DNA of 17,565 nucleotides. Source: CAZWVM01 sp964637705. Its GTDB lineage: Bacteria; UBA8481. This document shows, one piece after another, positions 1-8,777 of this stretch. A program made the position numbers and the translations under genes. Position 1 is the first letter of the stretch, and each line of letters opens with the position of its first letter. The notes beneath the pieces were generated by a model, which had not been told where the DNA came from, ran no database searches, and worked only from the letters and a program-made list of their open reading frames with translations. Location: positions 1 to 17,565 of the forward strand of contig CAZWVM010000066.1 of the NCBI GenBank assembly GCA_964637705.1, given 5' to 3'.

Positions 1-3000
1 CGGTGACGCCTGTGATCGTCGCGACCGCCGATTCCGTGATGAAGACGGAGGCGGCCGGTGTCGTGTCGTCGGGGGAAGCGGCGCGCAGGGTAGTCGCGAC
101 GCCCCCGGCGGGGATGAAGGCCTGGAGGGTCTCGCCGCCCGGCGTCGTGTCACGGAAGCTGACGACGACAACGAAGGACTCGGCCGAGGGGAGCGCGACG
201 GCCGTGTTCAGCATGAAACGCGCCGGGCCGGCTTGTATGAGCCCCGCGACGAAGAGATCCGTCCCGGCGAAGTAGTCTCCGTCCTGGTCCGCGTCCCGGT
301 AGAGCGCCACGGTTTCGAGCAGGGCCGCCCCGCCCGCCTTCCCCTCGAATCCCACGAGGAGGGTGCCCAGGGTGTCCGGCGCCGCGCCTCCGGCCGTGAA
401 GGCCATGACCGCGGTGAGATCGGCGCCGGAAGGGGCGACCGATGCGCCGGCAGGACGATAGGGATCGACGGCGAGATGGGTCCGCGCCGCGAGAAGAGTG
501 AAGACGCCCGGGGCCGTGAGCGCCACGGCCGGCCCCGAGTCTCGCATCATCGACTGGACGCTGAAGGCCGGGATTCGGGCCTGCATGGTCTCGGACGGCG
601 TCGCGGTGTCGCGGAATGTCACGACGACCAGGAAGGTCTCCCGGCCGCCCTTCCAGTCCGGCAAGGTGATCGAGAGCGAATTCGAGCCGTACAAGCCGCC
701 CCCGAGGGACGGCAGGTCCGTGACCCCGTAATCGAAGAAGGCGTCGAAGAGGTTGTTCTCGTCGGCGTCGATGTAGAGGGCCACGGACTCGACGCGGTCC
801 GGGAGGCCCGCGCTGCCGTTCAATTGGACGCGGGCCGCGGTCAGCACATCACCCGACGGATCGCCCGTCACCGAGAAGGTCTGGATCCACGTGAGGTCCG
901 CTCCGCTCGGATCGATGGATGCCGAACCGGGCGCCGAGGAGAGGGAACTGACGATGAGCGGAGGTTGCGCCGGCATGTAGGTCGTGAAGACGGCCGGTGA
1001 AACGAGGTCGGCCGCCGGCCCCGGCGAGCGGTTCGAGAGGCGAACGCTCATCGCCGGGATCCGCGCGCGCAGGGTGTCGGCGGGATTGTTGTGCAGGAAC
1101 GAGACGACGACGTAGAAGCGGCCGGTGTAGGGGGAGAGCGGGATATTCCACCCGGAGGCGAACCAGGTGTGGTTCGAATCGAAGGAGAGGGAACCCAGGT
1201 GGCCGTCGAACGTGGCGTTGAAGACGAGGTTCGAATCGTTCTCGTGGTAGAGATCCACGCTCGTCACCGATCCGGCGGCGCCGCCCTCCATCTTCACCGC
1301 GATGTCCGAGAGCAGGCTCGACGAATCGCCCGAGAGGAGAAGGACTTCCATGGCCTCCTGGTAAGGCGTCGAGATCGCGAGCGACGAATCGGAGATCGAC
1401 GTATCGGTGGTGATCGAGGGAGGAAGGTAGACGGAGGTGAAGACGGCTGGGGAGGAAAGATCGGCGACCGGGCCGGGGGAGAAATCCGAGAGGACGATGC
1501 CGCCGGCGGGAATTGTCGCCCGGAAGGTGTCGCCCGGCGTGGTGTCGAGGACATCGGCCGTGATGAAGAAGCGCGGCGACGAACCGCCGAGCGCGACGTT
1601 CCATGTCCCGGAACGCCAGAGACCGTTCGAGTCGTAGCTGAGGACGCCCATGTGCGCGTCGGTCACGACGGAGAAGAGCCCGTTCGAGTCCGCGTCGCCC
1701 CAGACGCTGAGATTCCCGGCCTGCTCGGCCGCCGCCCCGCTCAGGGTGATGGCCAGGGCCTGCAGACAGCTCGCCGAGTCGCCGACGATATCGAAGGCCA
1801 GGATGTTGACGGAGGCGTGAGGGATCGATGTCGCGAGGTTCCGGGAGGGGAGGGAACTGTCCACGGTCACGGTCGGCGCCATGATCGCCGAGGTCATGAT
1901 CGCTCCCGAGGGGAGATCGGCGACCGGACCGGCGGAGAAGTTCGAGAGGACGATGCCGCCGGCGGGGATTGTCGCCTGGAAGGTGTCGCCGGGCGTGGTG
2001 TCGTAGACATCGGCGGAAACGAAGAAGCGGGCCGAGAATCCCGCCAAGGGCGTGTTCCAACCCGTGGCGAACCAGCGGCCGTTCGAGTCATAGCCCAGGG
2101 ATCCCACGTAGTTGTCGAGGGTGGAAGAGAAGGTGCCGTTCGAGTCCGCGTCGTTCCAGAGGCAGAGATTACCGGCCTGTTCCGCGGCGCCGCCGCGCAG
2201 GGTGACGTCGAACGCCTGCAGGAGGCTTTCCGAGTCGCCCAGCAGGTCGAAGCTGAAGATGCAGATCGAGGAGTGGGCGATCGAGGTGGCCAGGTTTCGC
2301 GAGGGGAGGGTGCTGTCCACGATCACGGTCGGCGCTACGATCGCCGAGGTGAAGACGGCCGATGATGCGAGCGGCGAGTCGGGGCCGGGTGCGCTGTTGG
2401 AGAGACTGATCGCACCGGCGGGGATCGTCGCCTGGAAGGTGTCGCCGGGCGTGGTGTCGTAGACGTCCGCGACGATGAAGAAACGGCTCGGCAGGCTTCC
2501 GAGCGATGTGCCGAGCGAGAGGACATACCAACGGCCGTTCGAGTCGAACCCGAGCGAATTGATGTACTGGTCCGTGGCCTGATGGAAGACACCGTCGGTG
2601 TCGGCGTCGTTCCAGAGCGTCACGTTCGATACCTGGTCCGCCGCTCCGCCCCGGAAGAGGACGGCCAGGTCGTTCCAGGTGCTGGACGTGTCTCCGGCCA
2701 CGAGGAAGGAGAGCACGTTGACGGAGGAGTGGAGGATCGAGACGGCGAGGGAGCGCGAGGCGAGGGAGGTGTCGACGGTCACGACGAGCGTCGCGGGCGC
2801 CGCGCCGCCGGAATCCGTGGTCGCGAAGCCGGTCGGCCCCGAATACCAGGACTCGTTCACGAAGGTCGCGTCGTCCCGGGACGTGACCTTGAAATACCGG
2901 GTCGTGCCGGGAGAGAGGCCGAACACGTCGTAGTAGTCGCTCTCGAAGCTCGCGGATCCGAGGTAGGTCCATGAAGTCGGGTTCGGCGTGTTCGAGATGT

Positions 3001-6000
3001 AGATGAAGTAATTGTTGATGCCGTTCGAGATCTCGGGCTCCTCGCTCGTCGTGGAGAAGGACCAGGTGCAGCGGATCGTCTCGGAGTCGAGGGCGAAGGC
3101 GTTGACGACGGAGGGCGCCGCGGGCGCCACGGTGTCGGCGTTCGGCGCCGTGTCCACGAGCCCGAGGCGATAGGGCGTGAAGGAGATTTTTCCGGCGCCC
3201 GGGCCCTGCATCATCGAGCCGAGCGTCGCCGAATCGACGGTGAACCACCAGTTGCGGGTGAAGTCGAAGGAGTTCGCGGTCATGTTGACGATCCCGCTCT
3301 CGGGGAATCCGGCCGGCACCCCGATGTTGTTCTTGATCACGGTGTCGCCCGCCGCGTTCGTCGTGAGGTAGACCTGGGAGTAGGCGTTGTGATGGATCTC
3401 GTTCTGCTCCACGCGGGTATTCAGCGCCCACGAGAGCAGGAAGCCGTGGCGGCCGTTCGTCGGGATCGTGTTCGAGGCGGCGATGTTATGAGAGGAGGCG
3501 TCGAACCCGAACCCGTCCTGGCCGTTCCCCGTGGAGAGATTCAACGCGAAGAGGTTCGAATCGCTGGAGTTGTAGACGTAGAACCCGCTGAATGCGTTGT
3601 GCGCGGCGGTATTGAAGGCCACCGTGTTGCGGCTCGATGCGTTCAGGTAGTAGCCATACTGGCCGTTGCCCGTGGCGGAATTGAGGGAGATGGCCGGGTT
3701 GTCGTTGGAACCGTCGAACGCGAACCCCTCGTTCGCGTTGCTGTCCGCCGTGCAGGCCTCGATCCAGTTCCGGTTTGTGTTCCAGGCGTAGACGCCGGCT
3801 CCCCCGTTGCCGATGGACTGGAGGTCGCGGACGAGGCACAGGCCAATCGGCGCGTCCTGCAGGCGTACACCGTCGACGGCGTTGGCCAGCGCCTCGCACC
3901 AGATCAGGCTGTCGGATACGCAGTTGTTCAGCCAGTAGAAACCGTGACGCCCGTTGCCGGTCGATTTGACCTGCTCGACGTGGGAGTTCGCGACGCTGTC
4001 GAAGTAAAGGCCGTCGTAGGCGCCGGTCACGGTGAGGCCGGTGATGACGACGCCGGAACGGTTCTGGGCGCGAATGCCCCGCAGCGCGGAACCGGCCGAG
4101 GTGTCGCCCGCGACGATGAGAGTCTGCTCCTTGCCGGCCCCGAGAAGACGGAGGCTGTTCGTGTCGATGACGACCGTCTCGGTGTAGACGCCCGCGTCGA
4201 CGAGAACGGTCTCGCCCGCGCGCGCCGCAACGAGAGCGCGGTGGATCGTGCGGAAGGGCGCCGCGCTGGAACCGTCGCCGAGGAAGTCGTTGCCGGTGGC
4301 GGAAGTGTAGAGGTCGCCGGCCTGGTTCTCGTCGTTGACGAACCAGTCGGGGCCGAACCAGGTCGGCGTAGCGGGCAGGATGAAAGCGGTCGCGGTCTCG
4401 CTCGCGTAGAAGACACGAATCGAATCTCCGGGCGTGACGAAAAGGGTCATTGAGAAGGGCGAGGAGTCCAGGGGGTCGGCGGAAAGCTTCAGCGAACCGC
4501 GGAAATAGGAGGTGTCCATGTCCCCTTCGTCCAGGATCACCTCCTCGGTTTCGCCCGTGACGAGGTTGACCAGGATCGCCGTGACGATCTCGAAACTGCC
4601 GGGATTCGTATTCGACGTCGTGTCGATGAGAAGGACGAAAACCGAGTCGTTCGCGGGATAGGTTGACTGCGGCCCGAACCAGGAGGAATCCATGAAGGAG
4701 AGATGCCGGATCACGGGCGGGGCGGCGACGATCCCGGCCGTCGCGCTCTCGTCCGAATAGAGGACGCGGATCGTGTCGCCGGGGGCCGCGTGGAGGATCA
4801 TGGAGAAGGGCGTGGAGTCGAGGGGGTCCGGCGAGATCGGGAGCCATCCGCGGAAGTAGGAGGTGTCCATGCCTTCCTCGTACGCGATGACCTGCTCCGT
4901 CTCGCCCGTCACGATGTTGAAGACGGGCATCATGACGTTTTCCGCGAGGTTGACGTTCGTGTTTGCGGAGGTGTCGACGACCAGGATGTAGGCCGTGTCG
5001 GGCGTCATGAAGACCGGCTTGGGCGTCCACCCCGTCGAGTCGACGAAATAGACGAAGACCGGCGCCGACCCGCCCCCGCCGCCCGGCCCGATGAGCGCCG
5101 TGTCGCCGGCAGAGCCGTAAGCGACGCGAATCATGTCGCCGGAAAGGGCGTACAAAGCGTCGTTGAAGGGGATCGAATCCGCGAGAAGGTTCGAGAGACG
5201 CACCGAGCCGCCGAACATTCCGGTGTTCGGCCCGGACTCGTACAGGACGACTATCTCGGTGTCGGATCGGCCGGTATTCGCGACGATGGCCACTGTCGAT
5301 TCCGCCAGCCCCGGATCCTGGTCCGCCGCGGAATTCCCGGCGAAGATGAAGGCCGTGTCGTTCTCCGCATACGTGTCGGCGTCCACGAGAGCGGGACTCA
5401 TGAAATACACGAGCGGCTTGGCCTGGTCCGGCGCCGGTTTCACCAGTGGCGTGGCCGGTCCGGTGCGTCCGCCGGATGTCCAGATTCCGCCGGCCGGTAA
5501 CAGGGCCTGCAGTGTTTCGCCGCCCATGACCTCCGCCCAGTTGAGCTTGAGAGTGACGACGAAACAGCGCGTGTCGGAGGGGCCTGAGAGCTCGAGAGCC
5601 AAGCCCGTCATCTGCCATGCCTGCAATCCGCCGCTCCACGCGAGGTATCCCACGAGGGAGTCGATGCCGTTCTCGTATTCGCCCGACTGGTTGACGTCCA
5701 CGTGGAGCGCCGCCGTCTCGATGAAGACGTCGTCGAGCGAATAACCCTCCTTCTCGATGAATTGCGCCGAAAAAGTCGTGATCGTGTCCGCAACCTGGGA
5801 GACGCAACTCACGGCGATGATCCCCGTCTCCGCCTCGTGCTCGACATCCACGATCTTTTGAGATGTGGTCAGAAGGGTGACCGAGAATGTCCCGGGAGGC
5901 GCACCGCCCGCCCCCACCAGGATCGTGTCCCGGCTCGGCCCGAGGATCGCCGTGAGCGTGTGACCGTTTTCGACGTAGAGATACATGTTCTGCGGCATCG

Positions 6001-8752
6001 AGTCGGAGGCGCTCGACGACAGGGAAAGCATGCCCGTGAAGACGCCGCTGTCCGGGAAGGGCTCCGTCAGGTACACGTTCTCGGTGTCCGGCGCCGACGG
6101 GTTGAGGATCGTGACGACCAGGCTCTCCGGTGCGGACGGGTTGAAGTTCGCGGCCCGGTTCTGGACGCGCAGGTAGAGATTGCCGAACGCCGATGTCGTA
6201 TCGATATCGATGAGGAAAGAGGCGTCCGTGAAGCTGAGTCCGGGCGCCGACTGGTGGACGGCCGGATTGACGAGAGGACTGTCCGGCCCGCTCCAGCCGT
6301 TCTCGGTGGCGACGTATCCGGCCCTGAGACTCGCCTGGATGCTCTCGCCCGGGAACGTCGTGTAGGGGTTCATGGCGATGGTCACGAGGAGGAATTTCGT
6401 GTCGCCGGGACCGCTGAAGGGGATGAGGGGGTTGAATCCGCCGAAGTCCCAGTGTTGGAATGTCCCGTTCCAGCTCAGCGCGACGACCGGCGAGTCGATC
6501 AGCGGATCGAATTCGCCGTTGACGTTCAGGTCGGTATACAACGCGCACGTCTCGATCGCCGCGTTGCCGATCGAGAAGCCGTCGCGGTCCAGGAACTGCA
6601 CGGCGAGCCCGGCGATCGTGTCGGGTTCCATCCCGACGACGGCGAAGGAGAGGGCCGCCGTCTCGCCGTCTCGGCCCGGAACGACCGTCTTCCCGCTCGT
6701 CGGCATGAGCGCGAAGATGAAGCTGTCCACGGCGGGCAGGCCCCCGTTGTTCATCACCATGAAGTAGGGGCCGGTCTGCGTCGTCGAGGGGCCGGTGTCG
6801 GCGAGGTTCGAGGTCTTGATCGAACTCATCGACCAGAGCGTCGCCGCGAAGGTTTCGCCGGTTACGGCCGTGTTCGAGACCCGCGCGCAGAGCAGGAAGG
6901 AGTCGCTGCCGCCGCCCATGAAGACTCCGCAGGACAGCGTGTAGAGGCTCGCCAGGGAGTTCCACTGCGGCGCGCCGATATACAGGTCGATCGACGTGTC
7001 GATCATCGCGTCGCGGTCGATGTCCCGGTAGAGGACGAGGGTGTCGAAAGAGGTGTCGTTCTGGATCGAACCCCACATCGAGACCGCGAAGTCCGTCAGC
7101 GTGTCTCCTCCGATTTGACCGAGCACGGTGAAGGACATGACGAGGCACAGCGTCTCGGAGGGATCGGGCGAGATCATGCCGCCCATCGGCCCCGGAGGGA
7201 AAGGCGTGACGACGACTTGCGGCCTCGAGTCCGCCGCGCCGCCGGAGAGGCTCCACTCGCCCGGGACGAAGAGCGGTGTCGCGGGGGCCGTTCCACCCGC
7301 GGCCAGGATGACGCCGTTCAGCGGCAGTCTCGTGCCGAAGGTGTCCGAGAGGCTCGCCGTGTCGGCCACGTCGATCGTGACGACGAAGGATTCCGCGCCC
7401 GAGGGCATCTCAAGACCGAGATCGTCGCGGCCGTAGCCGTAGGTGTAGGGGGCCGTGTAGCGGTGAAGCAGAATGGCGACGAACGAGTCGATTCCGTCCT
7501 CGTAGTCTCCGCTCCGGTTCATGTCCACCCAGAGCGCCACGGAGTCCACGTCCGCGGGCGGGAGGGTGCCGTAGAGGACGATGGTGCAGGCGGTCAGCGT
7601 GTCCGGGGTGAGTCCGGATGCGCGGAAGGCGAGGATCGCCGTTTCGGGACCCGTCACGGGGATGACATGCCCCGCCAGGCCCGGCGTGAGGGAGACGCTC
7701 GTGGCCTGCGCGACGGACCAGGAACCGGCCTGGTAGACCGGGGCGATCGGACCCGCGCCGGCGCTCTGCAGGTTCACCTGGTTCGTGAAGATCTTGACCT
7801 GGAAGGTGTCCGAAAGATCGACGGTGTCGCGGAGATTCAGCGTGAAGACGAAGGAGTCGAAACCGGACGGGAGGGAGTAGGTGCAGGGACCGAATTGGTA
7901 GAGACCGGAACCGACGTGCCACGCGCCGGAGATCGGCGTGTCGATCCCGGCTTCATAGGAGCGGGACTTGTTGGCGTCGGCAAAGAGCGAGAAGGTCTCG
8001 ATGTCGTCGCTCGTCAAGCTTCCCACGAGCGCCACCGTGCAGGCGGTTAGCGTATCGGGCGTGTTGCCCAGGATCGAGATCGAGAGAATCGTCGAGTCGG
8101 GTCCCGCGGGAACGATCGGGCTCGGAACGATCACGGGCCAGGTCTGCAGGACGATCGTGAGGCCGCCCGATGTCGCCATTGTCCAGATACCATTGCCGAT
8201 AATGAGAGCGAGGGGACCCGATCCTGCGGAGGACATCTTGACCCCGTTGACGGGTATCCGGGCCGAGAAGGAATCGGACAGGGTCGCCGAATCGTCGAAG
8301 TTGAAGGTGAAGATGAAGGATTCGGAACCGGCGGTGAGGGGAATGGCGAGGTTGCTGATGCCGTAGTCGAAGGTGAGCGTGTCGCGGATCAGGAGCGAGA
8401 GGAACGTGTCCTGGTTGGGCTCGTAGTTGCCGTTGCGATTGCCGTCCCTGAGCAGTGCCACCGTGTCCACGTCCTGGGCCGGAAGCAAACCCGTCAGCGT
8501 CACCGTGCAGGCCGTCAGGGTGTCGGGGATGCTGCCCGTCAGGGTAACGGCCAGGATGCAGGTGTCCGGTCCGGTCGCCGGGATGGCATGCCCGGTCGGA
8601 CTGCCGGGGGAGAGAGAACCCGTGACGATGGCATGGGCAGGCGCGGTCGCGAACGCGAAAAGGATGAAGAGGAGAGGGAGCACCCGAGAAGACGGGATGA
8701 TGGGAACGCCCTCCCCCGCAAGCGCACGTCGAATACGCGTTATCTGCCCCAT
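1..8752 (-). CDS. Giant secreted multi-repeat protein with beta-helix core (3' end off window)
   Basis: The frame from ATG at 8752 stays open to the left edge, giving 2917 visible codons. An in-frame TAG lies 21 nt upstream at 8773-8771 with no other start codon between, so the start is well fixed. A signal peptide is visible: a basic N-region (MGQITRIRR), a hydrophobic run VLPLLFILFAFATA (24-37), and a likely cleavage after AHA (39-41). Domain order by residue: loop repeats 1-5 (~45-830); F-x-G domain I (~838-945); loop repeat 6 (~950-1105); F-x-G domains II-IV (~1114-1458); DUF1565-like entry and parallel beta-helix (~1475-1860); FN3 (~1873-1980); six further loop repeats (~1987 to edge). 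Acidic loops begin at D103, D259, D410, D577, D741, D1019, D2049, D2201, D2353, E2504, D2662 and D2820. The product is probably exported and surface-bound; adhesion or an S-layer-like role is inference. No catalytic residues are evident. The missing C-terminus may carry a sorting domain like that of the neighbouring giant. Confidence is high for the gene and low for its role. Confidence 0.93.
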   Translation of the reverse strand, partial: MGQITRIRRALAGEGVPIIPSSRVLPLLFILFAFATAPAHAIVTGSLSPGSPTGHAIPATGPDTCILAVTLTGSIPDTLTACTVTLTGLLPAQDVDTVALLRDGNRNGNYEPNQDTFLSLLIRDTLTFDYGISNLAIPLTAGSESFIFTFNFDDSATLSDSFSARIPVNGVKMSSAGSGPLALIIGNGIWTMATSGGLTIVLQTWPVIVPSPIVPAGPDSTILSISILGNTPDTLTACTVALVGSLTSDDIETFSLFADANKSRSYEAGIDTPISGAWHVGSGLYQFGPCTYSLPSGFDSFVFTLNLRDTVDLSDTFQVKIFTNQVNLQSAGAGPIAPVYQAGSWSVAQATSVSLTPGLAGHVIPVTGPETAILAFRASGLTPDTLTACTIVLYGTLPPADVDSVALWVDMNRSGDYEDGIDSFVAILLHRYTAPYTYGYGRDDLGLEMPSGAESFVVTIDVADTASLSDTFGTRLPLNGVILAAGGTAPATPLFVPGEWSLSGGAADSRPQVVVTPFPPGPMGGMISPDPSETLCLVMSFTVLGQIGGDTLTDFAVSMWGSIQNDTSFDTLVLYRDIDRDAMIDTSIDLYIGAPQWNSLASLYTLSCGVFMGGGSDSFLLCARVSNTAVTGETFAATLWSMSSIKTSNLADTGPSTTQTGPYFMVMNNGGLPAVDSFIFALMPTSGKTVVPGRDGETAALSFAVVGMEPDTIAGLAVQFLDRDGFSIGNAAIETCALYTDLNVNGEFDPLIDSPVVALSWNGTFQHWDFGGFNPLIPFSGPGDTKFLLVTIAMNPYTTFPGESIQASLRAGYVATENGWSGPDSPLVNPAVHQSAPGLSFTDASFLIDIDTTSAFGNLYLRVQNRAANFNPSAPESLVVTILNPSAPDTENVYLTEPFPDSGVFTGMLSLSSSASDSMPQNMYLYVENGHTLTAILGPSRDTILVGAGGAPPGTFSVTLLTTSQKIVDVEHEAETGIIAVSCVSQVADTITTFSAQFIEKEGYSLDDVFIETAALHVDVNQSGEYENGIDSLVGYLAWSGGLQAWQMTGLALELSGPSDTRCFVVTLKLNWAEVMGGETLQALLPAGGIWTSGGRTGPATPLVKPAPDQAKPLVYFMSPALVDADTYAENDTAFIFAGNSAADQDPGLAESTVAIVANTGRSDTEIVVLYESGPNTGMFGGSVRLSNLLADSIPFNDALYALSGDMIRVAYGSAGDTALIGPGGGGGSAPVFVYFVDSTGWTPKPVFMTPDTAYILVVDTSANTNVNLAENVMMPVFNIVTGETEQVIAYEEGMDTSYFRGWLPISPDPLDSTPFSMILHAAPGDTIRVLYSDESATAGIVAAPPVIRHLSFMDSSWFGPQSTYPANDSVFVLLIDTTSNTNPGSFEIVTAILVNLVTGETEEVILDEGDMDTSYFRGSLKLSADPLDSSPFSMTLFVTPGDSIRVFYASETATAFILPATPTWFGPDWFVNDENQAGDLYTSATGNDFLGDGSSAAPFRTIHRALVAARAGETVLVDAGVYTETVVIDTNSLRLLGAGKEQTLIVAGDTSAGSALRGIRAQNRSGVVITGLTVTGAYDGLYFDSVANSHVEQVKSTGNGRHGFYWLNNCVSDSLIWCEALANAVDGVRLQDAPIGLCLVRDLQSIGNGGAGVYAWNTNRNWIEACTADSNANEGFAFDGSNDNPAISLNSATGNGQYGYYLNASSRNTVAFNTAAHNAFSGFYVYNSSDSNLFALNLSTGNGQDGFGFDASSHNIAASNTIPTNGRHGFLLSWALNTRVEQNEIHHNAYSQVYLTTNAAGDTVIKNNIGVPAGFPESGIVNMTANSFDFTRNWWFTVDSATLGSMMQGPGAGKISFTPYRLGLVDTAPNADTVAPAAPSVVNAFALDSETIRCTWSFSTTSEEPEISNGINNYFIYISNTPNPTSWTYLGSASFESDYYDVFGLSPGTTRYFKVTSRDDATFVNESWYSGPTGFATTDSGGAAPATLVVTVDTSLASRSLAVSILHSSVNVLSFLVAGDTSSTWNDLAVLFRGGAADQVSNVTLWNDADTDGVFHQATDQYINSLGFDSNGRWYVLSLGTSLGSLPSRFFIVADVYDTTPGDTFQATIPAGAISLSNSAPGPDSPLASSAVFTSAIVAPTVIVDSTLPSRNLATSIAHSSICIFSFDLLGDSESLLQAFDVTLRGGAAEQAGNLCLWNDADSNGTFSSTLDNYVGSLGYDSNGRWFATGWNTPLAGFSARFFVSADVYDTTPGDTFQATIPAGGIVLSNFSAGPVADLPSGAIMTSAIMAPTVTVDSSLPSRNLATSIPHASVNILAFDIVGDSASCLQALAITLSGAAAEQAGNLSVWGDADSNGLFSVVTDAHMGVLSYDSNGLWRSGTWNVALGGSSPRFFITADVLDTTPGDTFRATIPAGGIVLSDFSPGPVADLSSPAVFTSVYLPPSITTDTSISDSSLAISTPYQEAMEVLLLSGDSSSLLSDIAVKMEGGAAGSVTSVDLYHENDSNLVFNATFDGHLGSLSFDSNHTWFASGWNIPLSPYTGRFYVVVSFLHNNPADTLRARIPAMSVRLSNRSPGPAADLVSPAVFTTYMPAQPPLIVSSLSSAPGSASIDPSGADLTWIQTFSVTGDPSGDVLTAARVQLNGSAGLPDRVESVALYIDADENNLFDAFFDYGVTDLPSLGGGLYGSNSLSITLPDWKGGRETFLVVVTFRDTATPSETMQARIPAFSVQSMMRDSGPAVALTAPGVFTLLAARTHLAVDPYRPAGASVAPSGADLTAVMAFTAGGAAPDTLGTLLVGFEGKAGGAALLETVALYRDADQDGDYFAGTDLFVAGLIQAGPARFMLNTAVALPSAESFVVVVSFRDTTPGGETLQAFIPAGGVATTLRAASPDDTTPAASVFITESAVATITGVT
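2..960 (-). repeat. Two further loop repeats, closely related to those in the upstream giant gene
   Basis: These copies have loops DADENNLFD (D2662) and DADQDGDY (D2820), 158 residues apart. Each has GASVAPSGADLTAVM-like openings, an AESFVVVVSFRDTTPGGETL strand and an RDSGPAVALTAPGVFT closing segment. They resemble the four-copy block at 16190-14295 in the other giant gene more than their own upstream tandem neighbours. The block continues beyond the left edge, where ESAVATITGVT starts what looks like another copy. Confidence 0.75.
970..2797 (-). repeat. Four tandem ~152-residue loop repeats with 456-nt period
   Basis: Copies begin near 2797, 2333, 1876 and 1426. Acidic loops start at D2049, D2201, D2353 and E2504, i.e. 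152, 152 and 151 residues apart. A shared DNA block beginning CGGCGGG on the plus strand occurs at 2416, 1960 and 1504, exactly 456 nt apart each time. A 38-nt stretch starting GTCGCCTGGAAGG is identical between the 2416 and 1960 copies. Each copy carries an SRNLATSI-like strand, WNDADSNG-like loop, SLGxDSNGRW, and DTTPGDTFQATIPAG. The fourth copy is the most diverged (loop HENDSN). The first three look like recent in-frame tandem duplications. Confidence 0.85.
2812..3140 (-). other. Fibronectin type III domain in the giant protein
   Basis: Residues ~1873-1980 have the FN3 layout: TVAPAAPSVVNAFAL, then a Trp in TIRCTWSFST, an internal YFIYISNTPNP strand, and GLSPGTTRYFKVTSRD before the last strand. 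It links the beta-helix to the C-terminal tandem repeats and is probably a spacer. Confidence 0.7.
3165..4330 (-). other. Right-handed parallel beta-helix region (DUF1565 / NosD-like) inside the giant protein
   Basis: Residues ~1475-1530 match the DUF1565-type entry: DLYTSATGNDFLGDGS, then PFRTIHRAL, then GETVLVDAGVYTETV. About 330 residues of short coils follow, rich in Asn, Gly and aromatics, with recurring TGNGxxGFY / SSxNT units (e.g. STGNGRHGFYWLNN, ATGNGQYGYYLNASS, STGNGQDGFGFDASS). The region closes with an N-W-W motif at 3253-3245, followed by VDSATLGSMM, the usual end cap of NosD-like helices. Such helices occur in polysaccharide lyases, but no lyase catalytic Asp/Arg arrangement can be recognised here, so a binding or structural role is at least as likely. 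Confidence 0.8.
4375..5415 (-). repeat. Three tandem ~110-117-residue F-x-G domains (II-IV)
   Basis: Three consecutive copies share an opening VYFxxS/LSFMDSS strand, a D-T-S-A-N-T-N segment, a glutamate-rich strand (TGETEQVI, TGETEEVI), the core NTGMFGG / DTSYFRG / DTSYFRG, and a closing GD-x-IRV-x-Y strand. Copies III and IV stay alike at DNA level around 4448-4530 and 4799-4880, about 351 nt apart, which suggests a fairly recent duplication. A more diverged copy I, with core DSGVFTG, sits at about 6245-5915, before loop repeat 6. These look like Ig-like modules of the kind found in large secreted proteins of candidate phyla. I do not recognise a named family with certainty. Confidence 0.65.
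6260..8625 (-). repeat. N-terminal block of five ~150-165-residue loop repeats
   Basis: Five diverged copies follow the signal peptide. Each reads roughly: GPDT-hydrophobic strand, PDTLTACTV strand, an acidic loop such as DGNRNGNY, DANKSRSY, DMNRSGDY, DIDRDAMID or DLNVNGEFD followed by a further Asp, then an ESF/DSF-V-V-x-L-x-DT strand and a final IPxxGV-type strand. Loop starts are 156, 151, 167 and 164 residues apart. The pattern looks like a beta-sandwich with one dockerin-like or thrombospondin-3-like metal loop per copy. Calcium binding is inferred from the Asp/Asn spacing only. A sixth copy of the same kind lies at about 5905-5440 with loop DVNQSGEYENGID, separated from the block by one F-x-G domain. 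Confidence 0.75.
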
Positions 8753-8777
8753 GTGTCCAAGTGCCCTAACCTATGTC

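Noticed and set aside
3486..7256. 1256-codon minus-strand open frame
   Set aside because: It is the out-of-frame shadow of the true gene (different phase), with an Arg/His/Pro-rich translation and no start context. The in-phase frame gives a signal peptide and recognisable domains.
5702..8050. 782-codon plus-strand open frame
   Set aside because: Its product is Arg/Gly/Asp-rich with no domain or signal, and it lies wholly antisense to the giant gene starting at 8752. Long antisense frames are expected in GC-rich repetitive coding DNA.
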